Part shown: piece by piece, positions 49,001-62,641 of the stretch | How positions within the stretch are numbered: position 1 is the first letter of the stretch | Layout of the letters: every line of letters begins with the position of its first letter | DNA from: Larus michahellis | Lineage: Eukaryota > Chordata > Aves > Charadriiformes > Laridae | Reading direction: 5' to 3' | Length of the DNA stretch: 64,000 bases | Assembly: GCF_964199755.1 (NCBI RefSeq) | Contig: NC_133898.1 | Span: forward strand, 131,364,553-131,428,552 | Program-made: the position numbers and the translations under genes | Notes under the pieces: generated by a model | The model's input: the letters and a program-made list of their open reading frames with translations, nothing else | Databases searched by the model: none | Told to the model about the DNA's origin: nothing

Positions 49001-51752
49001 AAACCGCCCTGCGCATCTCTCCCATTAGCTAAAGAATAAAGAAACGTGTCCCATACCCGCTTGCGTCTGGATGCAATTGGAGCTTATGTTTTTGTTCTGT
49101 AACAGCCTGGGTAAAATGTGGCTTTGCCTATTCTGCTGCAGATTTGAGGCGTGACACCTTCTTCCCCTCTTGCCAGTGCTTGTAAATGAGTGATATCTGG
49201 GAAACGTGGGAGAAGTGAGCTGCTTGGAAGAGCAGAGGTTTGTAACTGTGTTGTTGGAGACTTTGTTGTGGCATGGGAGGCTGGTGCTCGTAGGGGACTC
49301 ATTTGTCTGGGCCCACTTGATGTAGCTGCCTACCTCGCTTCGGGAACGTAATGCTTTCCATTTAATGGCAGCATAAAGGGTGTAAGGGTAAGAAAGCCGC
49401 CTTTTTTCCAAGATGTGAAATTAGGAAATATCTTTTCTTCTGATGATCCTGTTTTCTTGGAAACGTTTGCAGAAACCAGGACAGCTTCAGGGTGCAAAGC
49501 AACACATATCATAAGATATGTATATAGAACTACAAAATGGTTTTTGTTAACAATGAGCCAACTAGAATATTTCAACACCTAAGGCGGCATAATTGGAGCA
49601 TCAGTGACACCACCTCAAGTATACGGCTTCCCCTATAGTGAACACTGACACGTTTCTGTAGTTATAGCTAGGTTCCAGTAATGAGGTTTTTTCAGTAATG
49701 CGCTTGGCACTTGCTGCTTTGTTCTTTGGATTCATCTTGGCTGATGCTGAGCATAGTATGAACGTAGCTTATACATCCTGACTTGATTTCAAAATGCCGC
49801 TCAGATTCAGTTCTGTGCAGATAGCAGTAGTAGTTTTTATTTATTTACACACGGTAACTAAAAAAAGGACTTGGGTGAAGATCTGATACAGGATTAAAAG
49901 GGCAGGAGAGAGAGGAGAAGGTAATTAAAGTGTATCTGTTTTTTTAAGAGTCTCTTTAATCCTTGTACCTGGTTCTTCTGGATCAGCTTGTAAAGCAGCA
50001 CGGGGTTATTACTGCGTCTGAAGGTGTGAACTGCTTTGCTTATCTAAGTAGGCTGAGAGTGAGTATTAAACAAGTTTCTTAAAGAACATGAGATGACAAC
50101 TGATATCAGGTTAGTGCACATTAATCTTGGTCCTGGGTAGCCAAAGCTAGTCATTTTATCGGTTTCACCTCTGGCGCTGGTGGCCCAACACAAGAAACTT
50201 TGATCCTACAGTGCAGGATTAGCTAAAGTTAACGAAACCACAAGGAGCCACAATGGCCATGGAGCAGCGCTGGGGTTAAGGCCACTGGGCTATCATTGGC
50301 CTCTGCGCCTCTTCCTTAAAGGCAGTTGTGGATAAAAGCATGCCAGTCGGGTTGTGATGGGCGGGAAGCAGCCCCGCAGTGGGTGGCTCCTGCAGATTTA
50401 GATGTTCGTGACCCCTGTTCGGGGTATGTGCGGATCTTGGCATGCTGCTTAAAGTTATTTGGTGGGGGGCTGCGTGCCTTTGGAACAGACGGGACTGGTG
50501 ACTTGGAGCCCCCTGACCACTTTGGGGGCTGGGTTGTCCAACCTCTTCATTTCTGGTTTGTCCTTGAGTCTGGTCGGGGATCAGCCGCACAGGAGACGTG
50601 TGTGCTTTGAGGTTCTGGGAAGCATCTGACCACTGTAAACAAGTCTCTCGGTTCTCGTGCAAACTTTCTGCTGTTGGAAGAAGCCGTGGCCGCTCAGCCA
50701 GAAAAGTTGTTTTTCCAGATGAGCTTGTCTAGACTGAGCTTAAGTGTCAGTCATGTTTCCCAAATCTTGGACCATTCTCATGATTTTGTTTTATTTAAGC
50801 CGTACCTAATTGCTTGATATTCACAAGATAAAATGTTTTCAGTGATCCAAAAGCCTTTTGACAACGACCTGTTCCTGTTCATGGTTTTGCAATAGTGGCG
50901 GTGTTTTATCTTTCCTCGTATGATGTCTTCTTGAACTTGCAGATGATGAAAGGGTTTTCGATGCCTATTTTATGGGCTAGGAATAGTGAATGTGAGCACC
51001 CTTTCCTGCAGGTATGCCTCACGTGTCAAAGTTAGATAGCCATTCAGATCAAAACCCATACAACTTTGAATCTGTACTTCTCTTCCTGACCATAACTTGC
51101 TATATTTTGTTAGGCTTGCAACTTCATGAGCTAGTTTTTCCATTATTTTGAGAAGAAGAAGGACAATGGTAAGCTTTTTGAATATTTTTCCCCTCCTGCG
51201 TGCTTCTGCAACCTTCTCTCTCTCCTTCCCATGTTTCCCGTTACCGTAAGTGAAAGTCTGAAATCCCTTCTTGCTGTGTAGCAGGTTGGGTTACATGGAT
51301 CACTACTTCCATAGGTACTTTCTGAAGGCTGTTTCTATCATTTTAAGAGTGTCTGTATTATTTAATCAAATTAATCTATCACAATAATGTCTTAACAGTA
51401 GTCCATAACAGATGGCTAAGGAAAATTCTTAAAAAGGGCCAGTGTTGAATGATTCTTGGTTTGTTTTATTTTCCTCAAAATATTCTCCCAGTTTTCTGTG
51501 AGTGAAGTTCCTAAACCGAAGGTGTTGACTTTGTATTCATGGCTTCTGCAAGTTTCCCTTCCTCGCCGTGCATTGGTTCGCACTCACAGTAGCCTGTGGA
51601 AGGTTGTTCAGGGCTTGGCTTGGGAAATACCTCCGGTGGATTTAACCTGGTCAGCTAGAAAGCGCGGGGAACATAAAATTATGTGGTGATACTTTAACCT
51701 CAGTCCTTCAGCGACTAAATCAGCTTCTTTTGGTCACTTGAGGAAGATCTAT
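43030..51752. other. Intronic stretch, nothing recognised
   Basis: 8.7 kb of intron 1 without CR1 or other recognised repeats, except an A/C-rich low-complexity tract at 44798-44868. Open frames (for example 46498-46905) show no known motif. Confidence 0.5.
44798..44868 (+). repeat. A-rich / (AACC)n low-complexity tract
   Basis: A runs are interspersed with AACCAACC, CAACAAAA and ACCCCC words. It is a simple-sequence tract, possibly the decayed poly(A) of an old insertion. Confidence 0.8.
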
Positions 51753-52610
51753 ATCATAGAATCGCAGCATAATTGAGGTTGAAAGGGACCTCTGGAGACT
51801 GTCTAGTCCAACCCCTCTGCTAACAGTGGGCTTCCTAGGACATTGGCCAGTCCAAGGGTGGACACTACCGCTACCCTAGGCAGCCTTGTCCAGTGTTTGA
51901 CCACTGTCAGAATAACAATTAAAAAAAACCAAAAACCAAACAACAACCCAACAGAAAAACCCCAAGCACGACCACACTCAACCTGTGCCCGTTACCTCCT
52001 GTCCTTCCAGTGCACACCACTGAAGAGTCTGGCTTGGTTTTTGTTACGGCCTCCTGTCAGGTGCTTATACACAATGATAAGATGCCCCTGGGCCTTGTCT
52101 TCTCCAGGGTAAACAATCCCAACTCTCAGCCCCCCTCATATAAAAGATGCTCCAGACCCTTAAAATGATCTTTGTGGCCATTTGCTGGACTTTCTCCAGT
52201 CCGTCTGTCTTGAATTGGGGAGCCCAGGGCTGGACACAGCACTTCAGATACTGTCTCACCAGTGCTGAGCGGAGGAGAAGGGTCACCTCTGTCAACCTGC
52301 TGTCAGCGTCCTGCAGCCCAGGGTGCCGGTGGCCCATTCTGCCTCAAGGGTACACTGCTGGCTCATGGTCAACGAGGGGTTGTTCCTCTCCGGTTGCAGG
52401 ACTTGGCATTTCCCTGTGCACTTGAGAGGAGGTTCCGTCTGCCTGTTTCTCCAGCCTGTCAAGGTCCCTCTCAACAGGCGCAACCATCTTCTGCGTCAGC
52501 TGTTCCTCCTGGTTTTGTGCTGTTTGGGAACTTGTTGAGGGTGTGCTTTGTGCTGTCGTCTGGTCACTAATGGAAAACAATCTTAGACCCAGTACAACCC
52601 CGATGTTTTG
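51753..52610 (-). repeat. CR1 LINE, about 860 bp, minus strand, diverged
   Basis: A weak tail lies at 51753. After it come the CR1 3' region, a short A/C-rich insertion (51913-51962), and the ORF2 end. The latter is visible in the + strand words 'gtctggcttggtttttgtta', 'agatgctccagacccttaaa' and 'cccagggctggacacagcac'. The sequence extends into the part encoding the region upstream of the ORF2 end ('ttgttgagggtgtgctttgt'). It is the longest antisense copy, and older than the 14438-type copies. Confidence 0.85.
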
Positions 52611-53889
52611 AAGGTTTTGTTGCTACTTATTGCCAAATAGCAGATAATCATTTCTATAGAGACTATTTAAAAAATCTTTCCTCAGTAGAGATGGCCAGTC
52701 TTGTTTGGTTTTGCTAAGCAAAGTGACACCTTAGAAGTCTTAAGCTACATTGTTAGCAGTGTTAATTTCGTGCAGTTTGTCTTTAGTGGTGTATTGTGGG
52801 TGGGGAGAGGGGCAAAGTAAAGTTTCTCATCCATCTGTTGCCCATCTGGGTCAAGAGTCAATGAAAGGTCTAGATGTTGGGAGGTCAGTCTTCTCTCCCA
52901 GCAGACAGGCAGCCTTTTTGGCTACTTGTGTGTTCCAGAGTAGGTGTCTTTGATGTACTTTAGGTCTTGAGGAACAGAATTTGCATTGTTCTGAAGTCAG
53001 CATTAATGGTTAACCTGGAGTTACAAACACTTTTCTTGTGCGTTTGAGAACAGGCCATCCCGTATCGATCTGTTTGTGCAGTACCCAGCCTTGGGCACTA
53101 CATTAGTGGCTCTAGCAAAATGCCGCAGTCTATACTTAGAAGCCACCTGAGAGTTATGTCCTCAGATGAATATTTTTCTACATCCAGACCAATAGAAAAT
53201 AAATTGGAGTTTGCACTGTGATCTGGCAGGTAAAAACTGTCATCTTCCAAGGATGCTGATGGATAAGGATTTCTAAGGCATCTCTGAGAGGAATGTCAGA
53301 TGAATTAAGTCAATAAAATCTGTGTTGGATGCATGGTGCCGTTCTGTAGTTACCCCTGCAAAGCTACAGGCTTCCTCTGCAAGACCAACAACACGTGATT
53401 CCCAGTTGCCTTTTGATAATTCTGTTGGTGTGTTCTTTGCTCTTCCAGGCTTTCTGTTCAGAAACAGCACGTTCAAGCTGGGGAGGGAAAACAAGCAGCC
53501 CAAATGGCACCGTTAGCTTGCTTCAAGGGTGCTTGCAGTGGTGTCACCCCTTGAATCACTCATCTTTCATTCAGTGCTGCATTCGTTATAGCCTCGTGTT
53601 ACTTGTGTATTATCGAAGATGGATAACTGTAGGCAAGAAGAAAAAATCATGTGCGTTTCCTTACTACTGGGGCACCTCTAATCAGTTTTATTTCTAATCC
53701 ATCTTCTTACTCCTCTATCTTGTGTGCTTTGGTTGTATTCTCAAAGAAAGTTCACCTTGACACAAGGACCATCAAGCTGAACTAGCAAAAAAAGTCTGGT
53801 ACTCGTAGCAGACCACTTCACTTCGTTGGTTGGCACAACGCTGGTGGTGACACCACAGGGTGTCGGTGCCTGCACCAGCTGAATGCCCC
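52611..53889. other. Intronic stretch, nothing recognised
   Basis: 1.3 kb of intron 1 without identifiable repeats or coding frames. Confidence 0.5.
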
Positions 53890-54448
53890 TGTGTGAAAAG
53901 CCTTGTTCCAGATGCCATGCAGGAGGTCCAAGGCTGCAGGGAGTGCCTGGTGCTCCTCCTGGAGGCCAGGGTTGGAGATTATGGCAGCTTCACCAGTGGA
54001 GCATGGGCTCTGCTTCAGTTTCTGGGTGAACCACCTGTGGGAGGAGGTGAGCAGACAAGGGAGGACAAGTGGGAGATTAAGTGGTGATTTGCAGAGATGC
54101 TGCAGGGCAGCAGCCCAAGCCCCACACTGCTCAGGAGATGATAAAAAAGCTGCATTCCAGGGTCAGGGGCAGCGTTGAAGATGGGAGCGTTGGTTACTTT
54201 CAGCAGCAAAAAGACTTCCTCTGCCTGCAGATGTTTGGATGGAGAACAAATACAGAGTTCTGGCAGCACAAGAGGAGCACTCTGTTCTGACAGACTGGCA
54301 AATCTGGGGCTGGTTGTGCCTGGAGCAAGCTCGCTGTCTTGGGAAGTTTGCCTGCTAAGAGGTTGGATCCAGGATGTTGTGGAGAGGTTGGCAGAGTTCT
54401 GGTTTGTGGACTACTACCCCTAATCCTACGTGTTTACGGGCACCTGTA
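53890..54448 (+). repeat. Old CR1 LINE, 5' part (ORF1 region), first half of a split element
   Basis: The frame beginning MQEVQGCRECLVLLLEARVG matches the start of CR1 ORF1. The segment near 54376-54420 matches the ORF1 'RPSDYYP'-like block (here FWFVDYYP). It ends abruptly at about 54448, where an antisense CR1 begins. The element resumes at about 54985. Preserved CR1 5' regions are uncommon because most copies are 5'-truncated. Confidence 0.7.
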
Positions 54449-54960
54449 GGATCAAGGGATAATTTGGCTGGAAGAGACCTCAGGAGGCTGTAGTCCAGTC
54501 TTCTGCTCAAAGAAGGGTCAGCTTAAGGTCAGACCACGTTGCCTGGGGCTTTATCCAGTCAGGTCTTGATGAAAACCTCCAAGGGTGGAAATAGCACAAC
54601 CTATTCCATTTCTTGACTGGCCTCATCATGAAGATGTTACTCCTTATACTCACTTGGCATCTCTCTTGTTTCAGCTTTTACCCAGTGTCTCTTATCCTTC
54701 CACCACGCACCGCAGTGAAGAGTCTGGCTCCATTTTTATAGCCTTCTCATAGGTACGGGAAGGCTGTTATCATGTCTTACCCTCAGCCTTTTTTTTTCTT
54801 TCAGCTCTCTTCAGCGTCCAGGCAGAAGAAGTCCTCTATCCCATAGCTTTGACTTACAGGGGAAATGACCTAGGCCCCTTGAGCATTTTGGGGGGCCTAC
54901 TTCTAAAACTCCCCTGCCTTTATCCCTCTCCCCACAGTTTATCAGCATTGTCCCTATGTT
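54449..54960 (-). repeat. CR1 LINE inserted, minus strand, within an older CR1
   Basis: On the + strand it starts at the tail-proximal words 'tttggctggaagagacctca'. It continues through the 3' region ('gaagagtctggctccatttt') to the 'taggccccttgagcattttg' block. It is diverged, and its outer end is approximate. It separates two collinear parts of a + strand CR1. Confidence 0.7.
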
Positions 54961-54984
54961 AGAAAAGGAAAAAGATCTCCTGCA

Positions 54985-56310
54985 GGAGACCTTGAGCAGA
55001 TCAAAGGTCGTCACCAGGCCTTTGGGAGCAAGCGTGAGAGATCTGGGGGCCCAGGTGGTCTCCTAGATCCTGCTGGTGAATGGGAGAGCCTTGGGCAGGA
55101 AGATGTTCACTGAGCAGCAGTTTCTGCCTGCACAGTGAGTGCTTATAGGCAGGTTGGTTGTTTTTATGATCAGGGGACTCTAAGGAATGAGAACTGATGG
55201 TGGGAGGTAGGATCCATCTGATGAAGAAGGGCAAGGACATCTTTGCCAATGTGGTTGCTGACAGCGTGGGGGTGCTTTAGACTGTTGTGGAGACTGAATC
55301 CAGGAGACAAATGTAGGATGAAGGGAGGCACCTGGGGGGTCTCTGGCAAGGAAGCTTCTTCCACTTCTCCAGAGAAACTCTTGTCACCTCCCCAGGACAC
55401 CCATGGGCCAGTCTGAAAGGCTTGTTTGGAATGGGACATAGGGGATCGAGGTCTGCATGCAGTTTTGATATGAATAATTTAGTTCCTTCTTGATCAGCTC
55501 TTATTACATGCAGAGCCACAAAGTTGGTGAGATTAAACTCATGGAGGGATGGATGATGGGAGTGGTTTGTGTGGAAGGAGAGATGGAAAATGAAGGATTT
55601 GCCTTCCGTGCTAAAAAGCAGCTTTAGGAATGCGCAGAGCTGTGCTGTAGAACTGGTGATGACTCAATTGCAAGCTTTTCAGTCAAGTCTAGAGGGGAGA
55701 GTGACAAAGAGGACACCATGGTGGGTGTTTGCTGCAGGCCAGCTCATCAGGAAGAGGACGTGGGTGAACCCTCTTTAGACAGCTGGAAAAAGCCTTGTGA
55801 ATGGAGGGTTGGTTCTGGCTCTGCCCTGGAATCTGCTGGAAGCAGGTGCTTCCAGAAGGTGATGCAGGGCACAACCAGTCTTGGAGACCTCTGGAATTGC
55901 TTGAGGATAACTTGTTGAGCCAGATGCTGGACTAACTGGCTGGAGGAGATCTAGCAGAGTGAAGAGAGCTGATGGGGGAATATGAAGAGTGGTGCACTAG
56001 TGGCAGCTTTGGTTTCAGTGACTGTGAAATGAGAGTTTAGGATATTGTGGGAAATGAAGAAGAGAGTAGAAGGATAAAAATGCCTGGCCAGGAGAGCTGC
56101 TTGATCTTCAAGAGCAACTCTCTAAAAGCTCAGGAGTGGTCCATCACGATTTGCAGGAAGCCAGGCAGGTGTGGCAGGAGGCCAAGCTGATCATCTTGCT
56201 GAGCTCAACTTCTGGAAAACGTCCTGAGGAAAGAAGACGTGGGAACAGGTTACCTGGGAGAAATACTTAGAAGCATCCTGTGGGCATGCAGGGATATAAT
56301 TAGAAAAGCT
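54985..56310 (+). repeat. Old CR1 LINE, second half of the split element (ORF1 end and endonuclease region)
   Basis: It continues the order of the 53890 segment. First come the 'gaccttgagcagatcaaagg' block and the 'ggggcccaggtggtctcct' block. The 'gagaactgatggtgggaggt' stretch at ORF1's end follows. Then comes the endonuclease-encoding part ('caccatggtgggtgtttgct', and later 'gtggtccatcacgatttgca'). Frames are broken by stops, so it is inactive. It stops at about 56310 without a 3' half. Confidence 0.7.
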
Positions 56311-58330
<2,020 letters not shown>

Positions 58331-60570
58331 TGAGTTAAGTACCCGTACCAGTAAAACACATTCATACTTTGGTTCCAATTTAGTTTAGTTTACTGTTAAC
58401 CCCTATCTCATGAGTATTTTGGGGACTGAAATGATAAATACCTGCAAACGGGACCTAGAGCCCAGTTCTGCAGACCAGCTCTCGAGCCACCAGTACTTTT
58501 CACCAGGGAAACTAGATGGGGTCACACGTGATTTCCAGGTACGAGCTGTGTGCCATGGCTGCAGCTCTGGTCTAAGGTAAGCTAGAGCTCATCAGGTAGT
58601 TCCGACTCCGAGTTCTGAAGTAAACTTAACTACTATTTATTGCACCTTTAAAAAAAAACAAAACAAAAAAATCTCCAGTCAGTTTAATAGAAATGACCTA
58701 AACCAAAACTTAAAGCTGTTCGGGAAGCAAAAAAGCAGCCTCACGTACAAATCCTTATTTTGAAAACTTTATGCCTCATGCTGTTTTCTTAGTGTTGTCT
58801 GGAGTAGTGTGCGGTTGCGCTTTAGCCGTCTCCCTGTCCCCCTGGGGAGCAGAGGGAGCGTTTGGTGTGCTGGGCGAAGGAGGGCACCGACTCCCTGATT
58901 CTCGTCTGCTTTAGAAAACCAGAGCAACTTGGGAACTGCTGTTCCCGTAGCTCAGTTCTTGAGCTGTGTGTTTCCCAGAGGTGGACAGGTCTATTTGAGG
59001 TAGGGAACAGCTCTCCATATGAAGCAGCAAGTACTTTTATGTCTCTTTTCTAAGAGCAAAGAAAAGGCAGGGAGAGGGGAGATAGTTGGATGTGCCAGTT
59101 CATCTGTGTGGAATGAAATAACTGTCCTAAATTTGCCTTAATTATGTTCTCCACTCCGTTTTGCCAGTTTAATAACAGCAATCCATCTGCTTTGACGGAA
59201 ATAGTCAAGGGCCCAAGTGCAGAAATTCTGCTATTGATAACAAAATCTTTCACCCAAGTTGTGGACAGCACAGCAGTGGTTTGCTTTTGGGGAAAGGCAA
59301 TTTATCTAAAAGGAAGGAAACCAAATAGCCTCATTTATACTCTTAGGGAGGTGACAAAAGTGGCACTTAGTCCCTGCCCTGAGGATGCACTTTGCCTTGG
59401 GGCAGTACTATGGTCTGACAGCCCTAGGGCAGGTTCAGTATTGTGTTAAATGCTGTTAATCTGTCAAGGCCATATCCACAAGCAGCAACCGCCTTTGTCA
59501 GCACCTTGTGAGCTCCTCAGGGTAGAAATGCAGCCGTCTGTGCTGGTGGGCTCGCCGATGGCAAGGCACAAGTCCAGCAAGTGTCCGGGCCCTTAGACGC
59601 GGGGAACCCTTTTAGCCATTACGAGTGCTCTTTTGGGGGCAGAGCCTTAGGCAGGAGCTCACATGTGGTGTGAAAGATCCAGTCTCTGGCTGGTCAGGCC
59701 AGGTTTTGGACTGAACAGCCAAAAAAAAAAAAAGCAGAACAGAAATCCATGGTGCCATGTAGTCCTTCTCAACCTCAAGTTCTCATTTTAGAGCTGGTGT
59801 GGGGGTTTAGCCTGAGCTGGTAGTAAGTTGTTTTCCTCTCTAAAAGAGCTGCGGCTGAGCATCAGGACAGCGCAGGCTCCTCAGTACCTTAAATCCCAAA
59901 AGGCGTTGGTGGGAGCAGTCAGGTGTGAAACTCAGGTTCTCGAGTTCAGCTGCCCACCCTCCTGACTTAGCTGCATTTGTGTGCTGTGGAGCGGTCTTCA
60001 CCCTTAAATGTCAGATAGATGTAACAGAGCTTTAGATGAGTTAAGGCCTAAAAGGTTGTCAGTTCTTAGCAATTTGATTCCAGTCAGTGCCAGTAACATG
60101 TTTGTGGCTGGACTGGGCTTCTCGTAAGTCACGGCCTGTGATAAGATGGCCTTAACACAAGTCAGCATTTATTAGAGAAAAAATCATGTTAGAGAAGGTA
60201 TAAAAGCTGTCAAACGAGCATTTTGAGCTCACCAGATTGAGTCCTCTTCTGTGGAGGTTCTGGCAGGAAACCACCGTCTGACGGATTACGGCCGTTCCCC
60301 TGTACTCGGTTGCCTTGAGGCAGCAGGTGGCTGCCAGGCTCTCGCTGGTGTCGAGGTTTGCAGGCAGGGCACAGGCTTTTCTTTTAGCGTGTGTATCAAG
60401 GTGTTTGAGTTCTGAATTGTTTCTCAGTGTAGTTTGCTTTTGATAACCAACATCGTGATTTATTTTTTTTTGGTAGTAAACTCTTTACACAAACCACATA
60501 ATCTTTCAACTCTCAATTTTGACTGCAGTGCTTTTTTTTAATTCAGCATCTATTGCCTCACATCCTTAGA

Positions 60571-60905
60571 TATAGAATCATAGAACCATAGGGTTGGCAG
60601 GGCCCTCTGGAGATCATCCCGTCCAACCCCCGGCCAGAGCAGGGTCACCCAGAGCAGGTGGCACAGGAACGCGTCCAGGCGGGGTTGGAATGTCTCCAGA
60701 GACGGAGACTCCCCCACCTCTCTGGGCAGCCTGTGCCAGGGCTCTGCCACCCTCACAGCAAAGAAGTTCCTCCTCATGTTTAGGTGGAACTTCCCATGGT
60801 CAAGTTTGTGCCCATTACCCCTTGTCCTGTCCCCGGGCACCACTGAGAAGAGCCTGGCCCCATCCTCCTGACACCCACCCTTTCAGTATTTACAAGTGTT
60901 GATAT
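60571..60905 (-). repeat. CR1 LINE, about 335 bp, minus strand; inverted twin of 34800-35095
   Basis: The tail is at 60571. The minus strand reads [20 protein letters not shown] and continues to the end of ORF2 with only about five residue differences in 85 from the + strand copy at 34834-35088. 'gatat' occurs immediately at both ends and could be a short target-site duplication. Confidence 0.95.
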
Positions 60906-62152
60906 CTAACTTCTTTTTAATCTCTGATTTCCAGATAGAGAATAGTTTTAGAAGAAGCGACAGATGACTTTCCTGAGGATGTGCTGAGACAAGGCAGAGA
61001 AAACAGGGAGCCCAGCCAGTGTCCAGAATGGTTTTTGTGTTTGGCCGTGCAGCCGGTCCACCTCCCTCGTGCTCTGATGACCCCTGGCGTGTGCTGCCCT
61101 TGGCCAGCTGCTTGGCAGGAGGCTTGAGGGCATGTTGAAAGGGTCGAGGGGACTCGCTGGTGGTGTTGTAGAGCATTTGGAATTGCAGGGAAGAAGGATG
61201 ACAGTTGAGATGAGAGTGGAAAAACCAGCAACAGCGATTTCTGCTATCTGCAGGAGAATTTGACTATTTTTTGGACAAGGCTAGGCCTTTCCATAAGATG
61301 GTTTTTGTAGCAATACAGAGACCTGGGGTGACACTGGCTGATTATCTTACCCGTATGTATAATTTTATCCGAGTAATTTTAACCGTGAGATTTTTAGAGG
61401 TCAGACCAGTGCTCTGAGATGTCAGTCTTGGAGACCTAAGGCATCCTGAAGCTAGAACTATACTTTTCGCGTGATCTGTCATCTTAATTTTCTCAATTTG
61501 CCTGTTTTGGCAGGCTGCCCCCATCCTGTGAGATCCTTTCCTACCTACAGGTCACTGCGTGCAAACTGTGGAAATAAAATACACATGGATAAACACTCAA
61601 ATTAGCAGCATAACTGTATCTGGCTCCATGGTTTGTCCGGTGTCCTGTGTTGCCTTCTCTCTGATGGCAACTCGCATGGGGAGGTCTGAGCGTGTTGTAA
61701 CACTTAATCTTTCAAATGAGGCTTTGACGGTGCATGGAGTAACGATGCTAACCCAAGCAACACCAGCTGTGAGAGGTCCCTGAACTTGAATGCATGGGAT
61801 GGATGGGCACCAAGAGCTAGCAACAGAGAACAACATTTTTTTGACGATAACTAGCTTTTTAAATCAAAACTATTAATTTGTAACTGGATTTCTCTAATCT
61901 CCTTGGGTGTGTTAAAATCAGTGTAAGAGTATCTGAAGAGTTACCATCTTTGAAAGATATCTTGCATAGCCTTTTCTCTTGATAGCCATGAATGTTCTCT
62001 TTTTCTTGGATTTTATAGGGGACACTGTAAAATACCAGCTTGTGAACCTCTGCCCAAACACGCTAACTTTTTTGCCCAAATACTAATTAAATACATCTAA
62101 ACGCTACCTCAGTCTCGGTGAAAATGACAACAGACGTGGTGCTCTGGTTACT

Positions 62153-62158
62153 TTTATT
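62153..62158 (-). terminator. Poly(A) signal AATAAA on the minus strand
   Basis: The minus strand reads GAAATAAAAG here, 180 bases after the stop codon of the candidate antisense exon. A T/G-rich stretch (TCTGTTGTC) lies about 20-30 bases downstream. It is in the right place to end that putative transcript. Confidence 0.4.
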
Positions 62159-62335
62159 TCAAGCATTTATGGAATTTCTAACATAAACCAAAACAAACTC
62201 TTAAACCGCTTTGGGAGGAGGGGAAAAAAAAAAGTATAGAAGCCAAAGTCCCCTTTTCACTAGTCGTGTTTGGAGTAGGGATAAGTGTCTCGTGAACAGT
62301 CTGGTTTCAAGTTTTAGCTGCCCTTCAGGCAGTGG

Positions 62336-62641
62336 CTAATTTATCTTTTTCATTGGCAAGTTGGTCCTTCCAAATTCCTTGCAAGATGCTCGGAGCATCC
62401 CGGAGGAGGTGACTTGCTTCCCGACAAGGAGATGGTTACGTGAAGGGGGCTGACGCTGCCAGCGCTGTAATTTTAGACTTCCATAAGGCTTCTTAACCGG
62501 TTTCCTGTATTTCTCCCCTCTAGCTAGCTGAAGCTCAGAAGCCTGCTGTATTTCTGTGGTTAGCTTGCCCTCTGAGCCTGGTAATATGAAGAGTCTGTCT
62601 TCCTGAGCCATGAGAACTCCAGTGATACCGATTGCCCTTGT
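62336..62641 (-). CDS. Candidate terminal coding exon of an unknown minus-strand gene nested in ASXL2 intron 2
   Basis: On the minus strand a T-rich tract (gttttctttccag) ends at 62642, making a good splice acceptor. The frame that follows is open for 101 codons and ends in TAG. It starts TRAIGITGVLMAQEDRLFIL and ends FGRTNLPMKKIN, with many Lys/Arg/Gln and no low-complexity bias. A 180-base stretch leads to an AATAAA. I do not recognise the protein or any domain. The reading frame also continues open upstream of the acceptor for 38 more codons, so the exon could be longer or unspliced. Alternatives are a non-coding antisense transcript, the decayed end of an old retrogene, or chance, since random frames of this length do occur in 64 kb. 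The support is the combination of acceptor, frame, stop and poly(A) signal, not homology. Confidence 0.25.
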   Translation of the reverse strand, partial: TRAIGITGVLMAQEDRLFILPGSEGKLTTEIQQASELQLARGEKYRKPVKKPYGSLKLQRWQRQPPSRNHLLVGKQVTSSGMLRASCKEFGRTNLPMKKIN

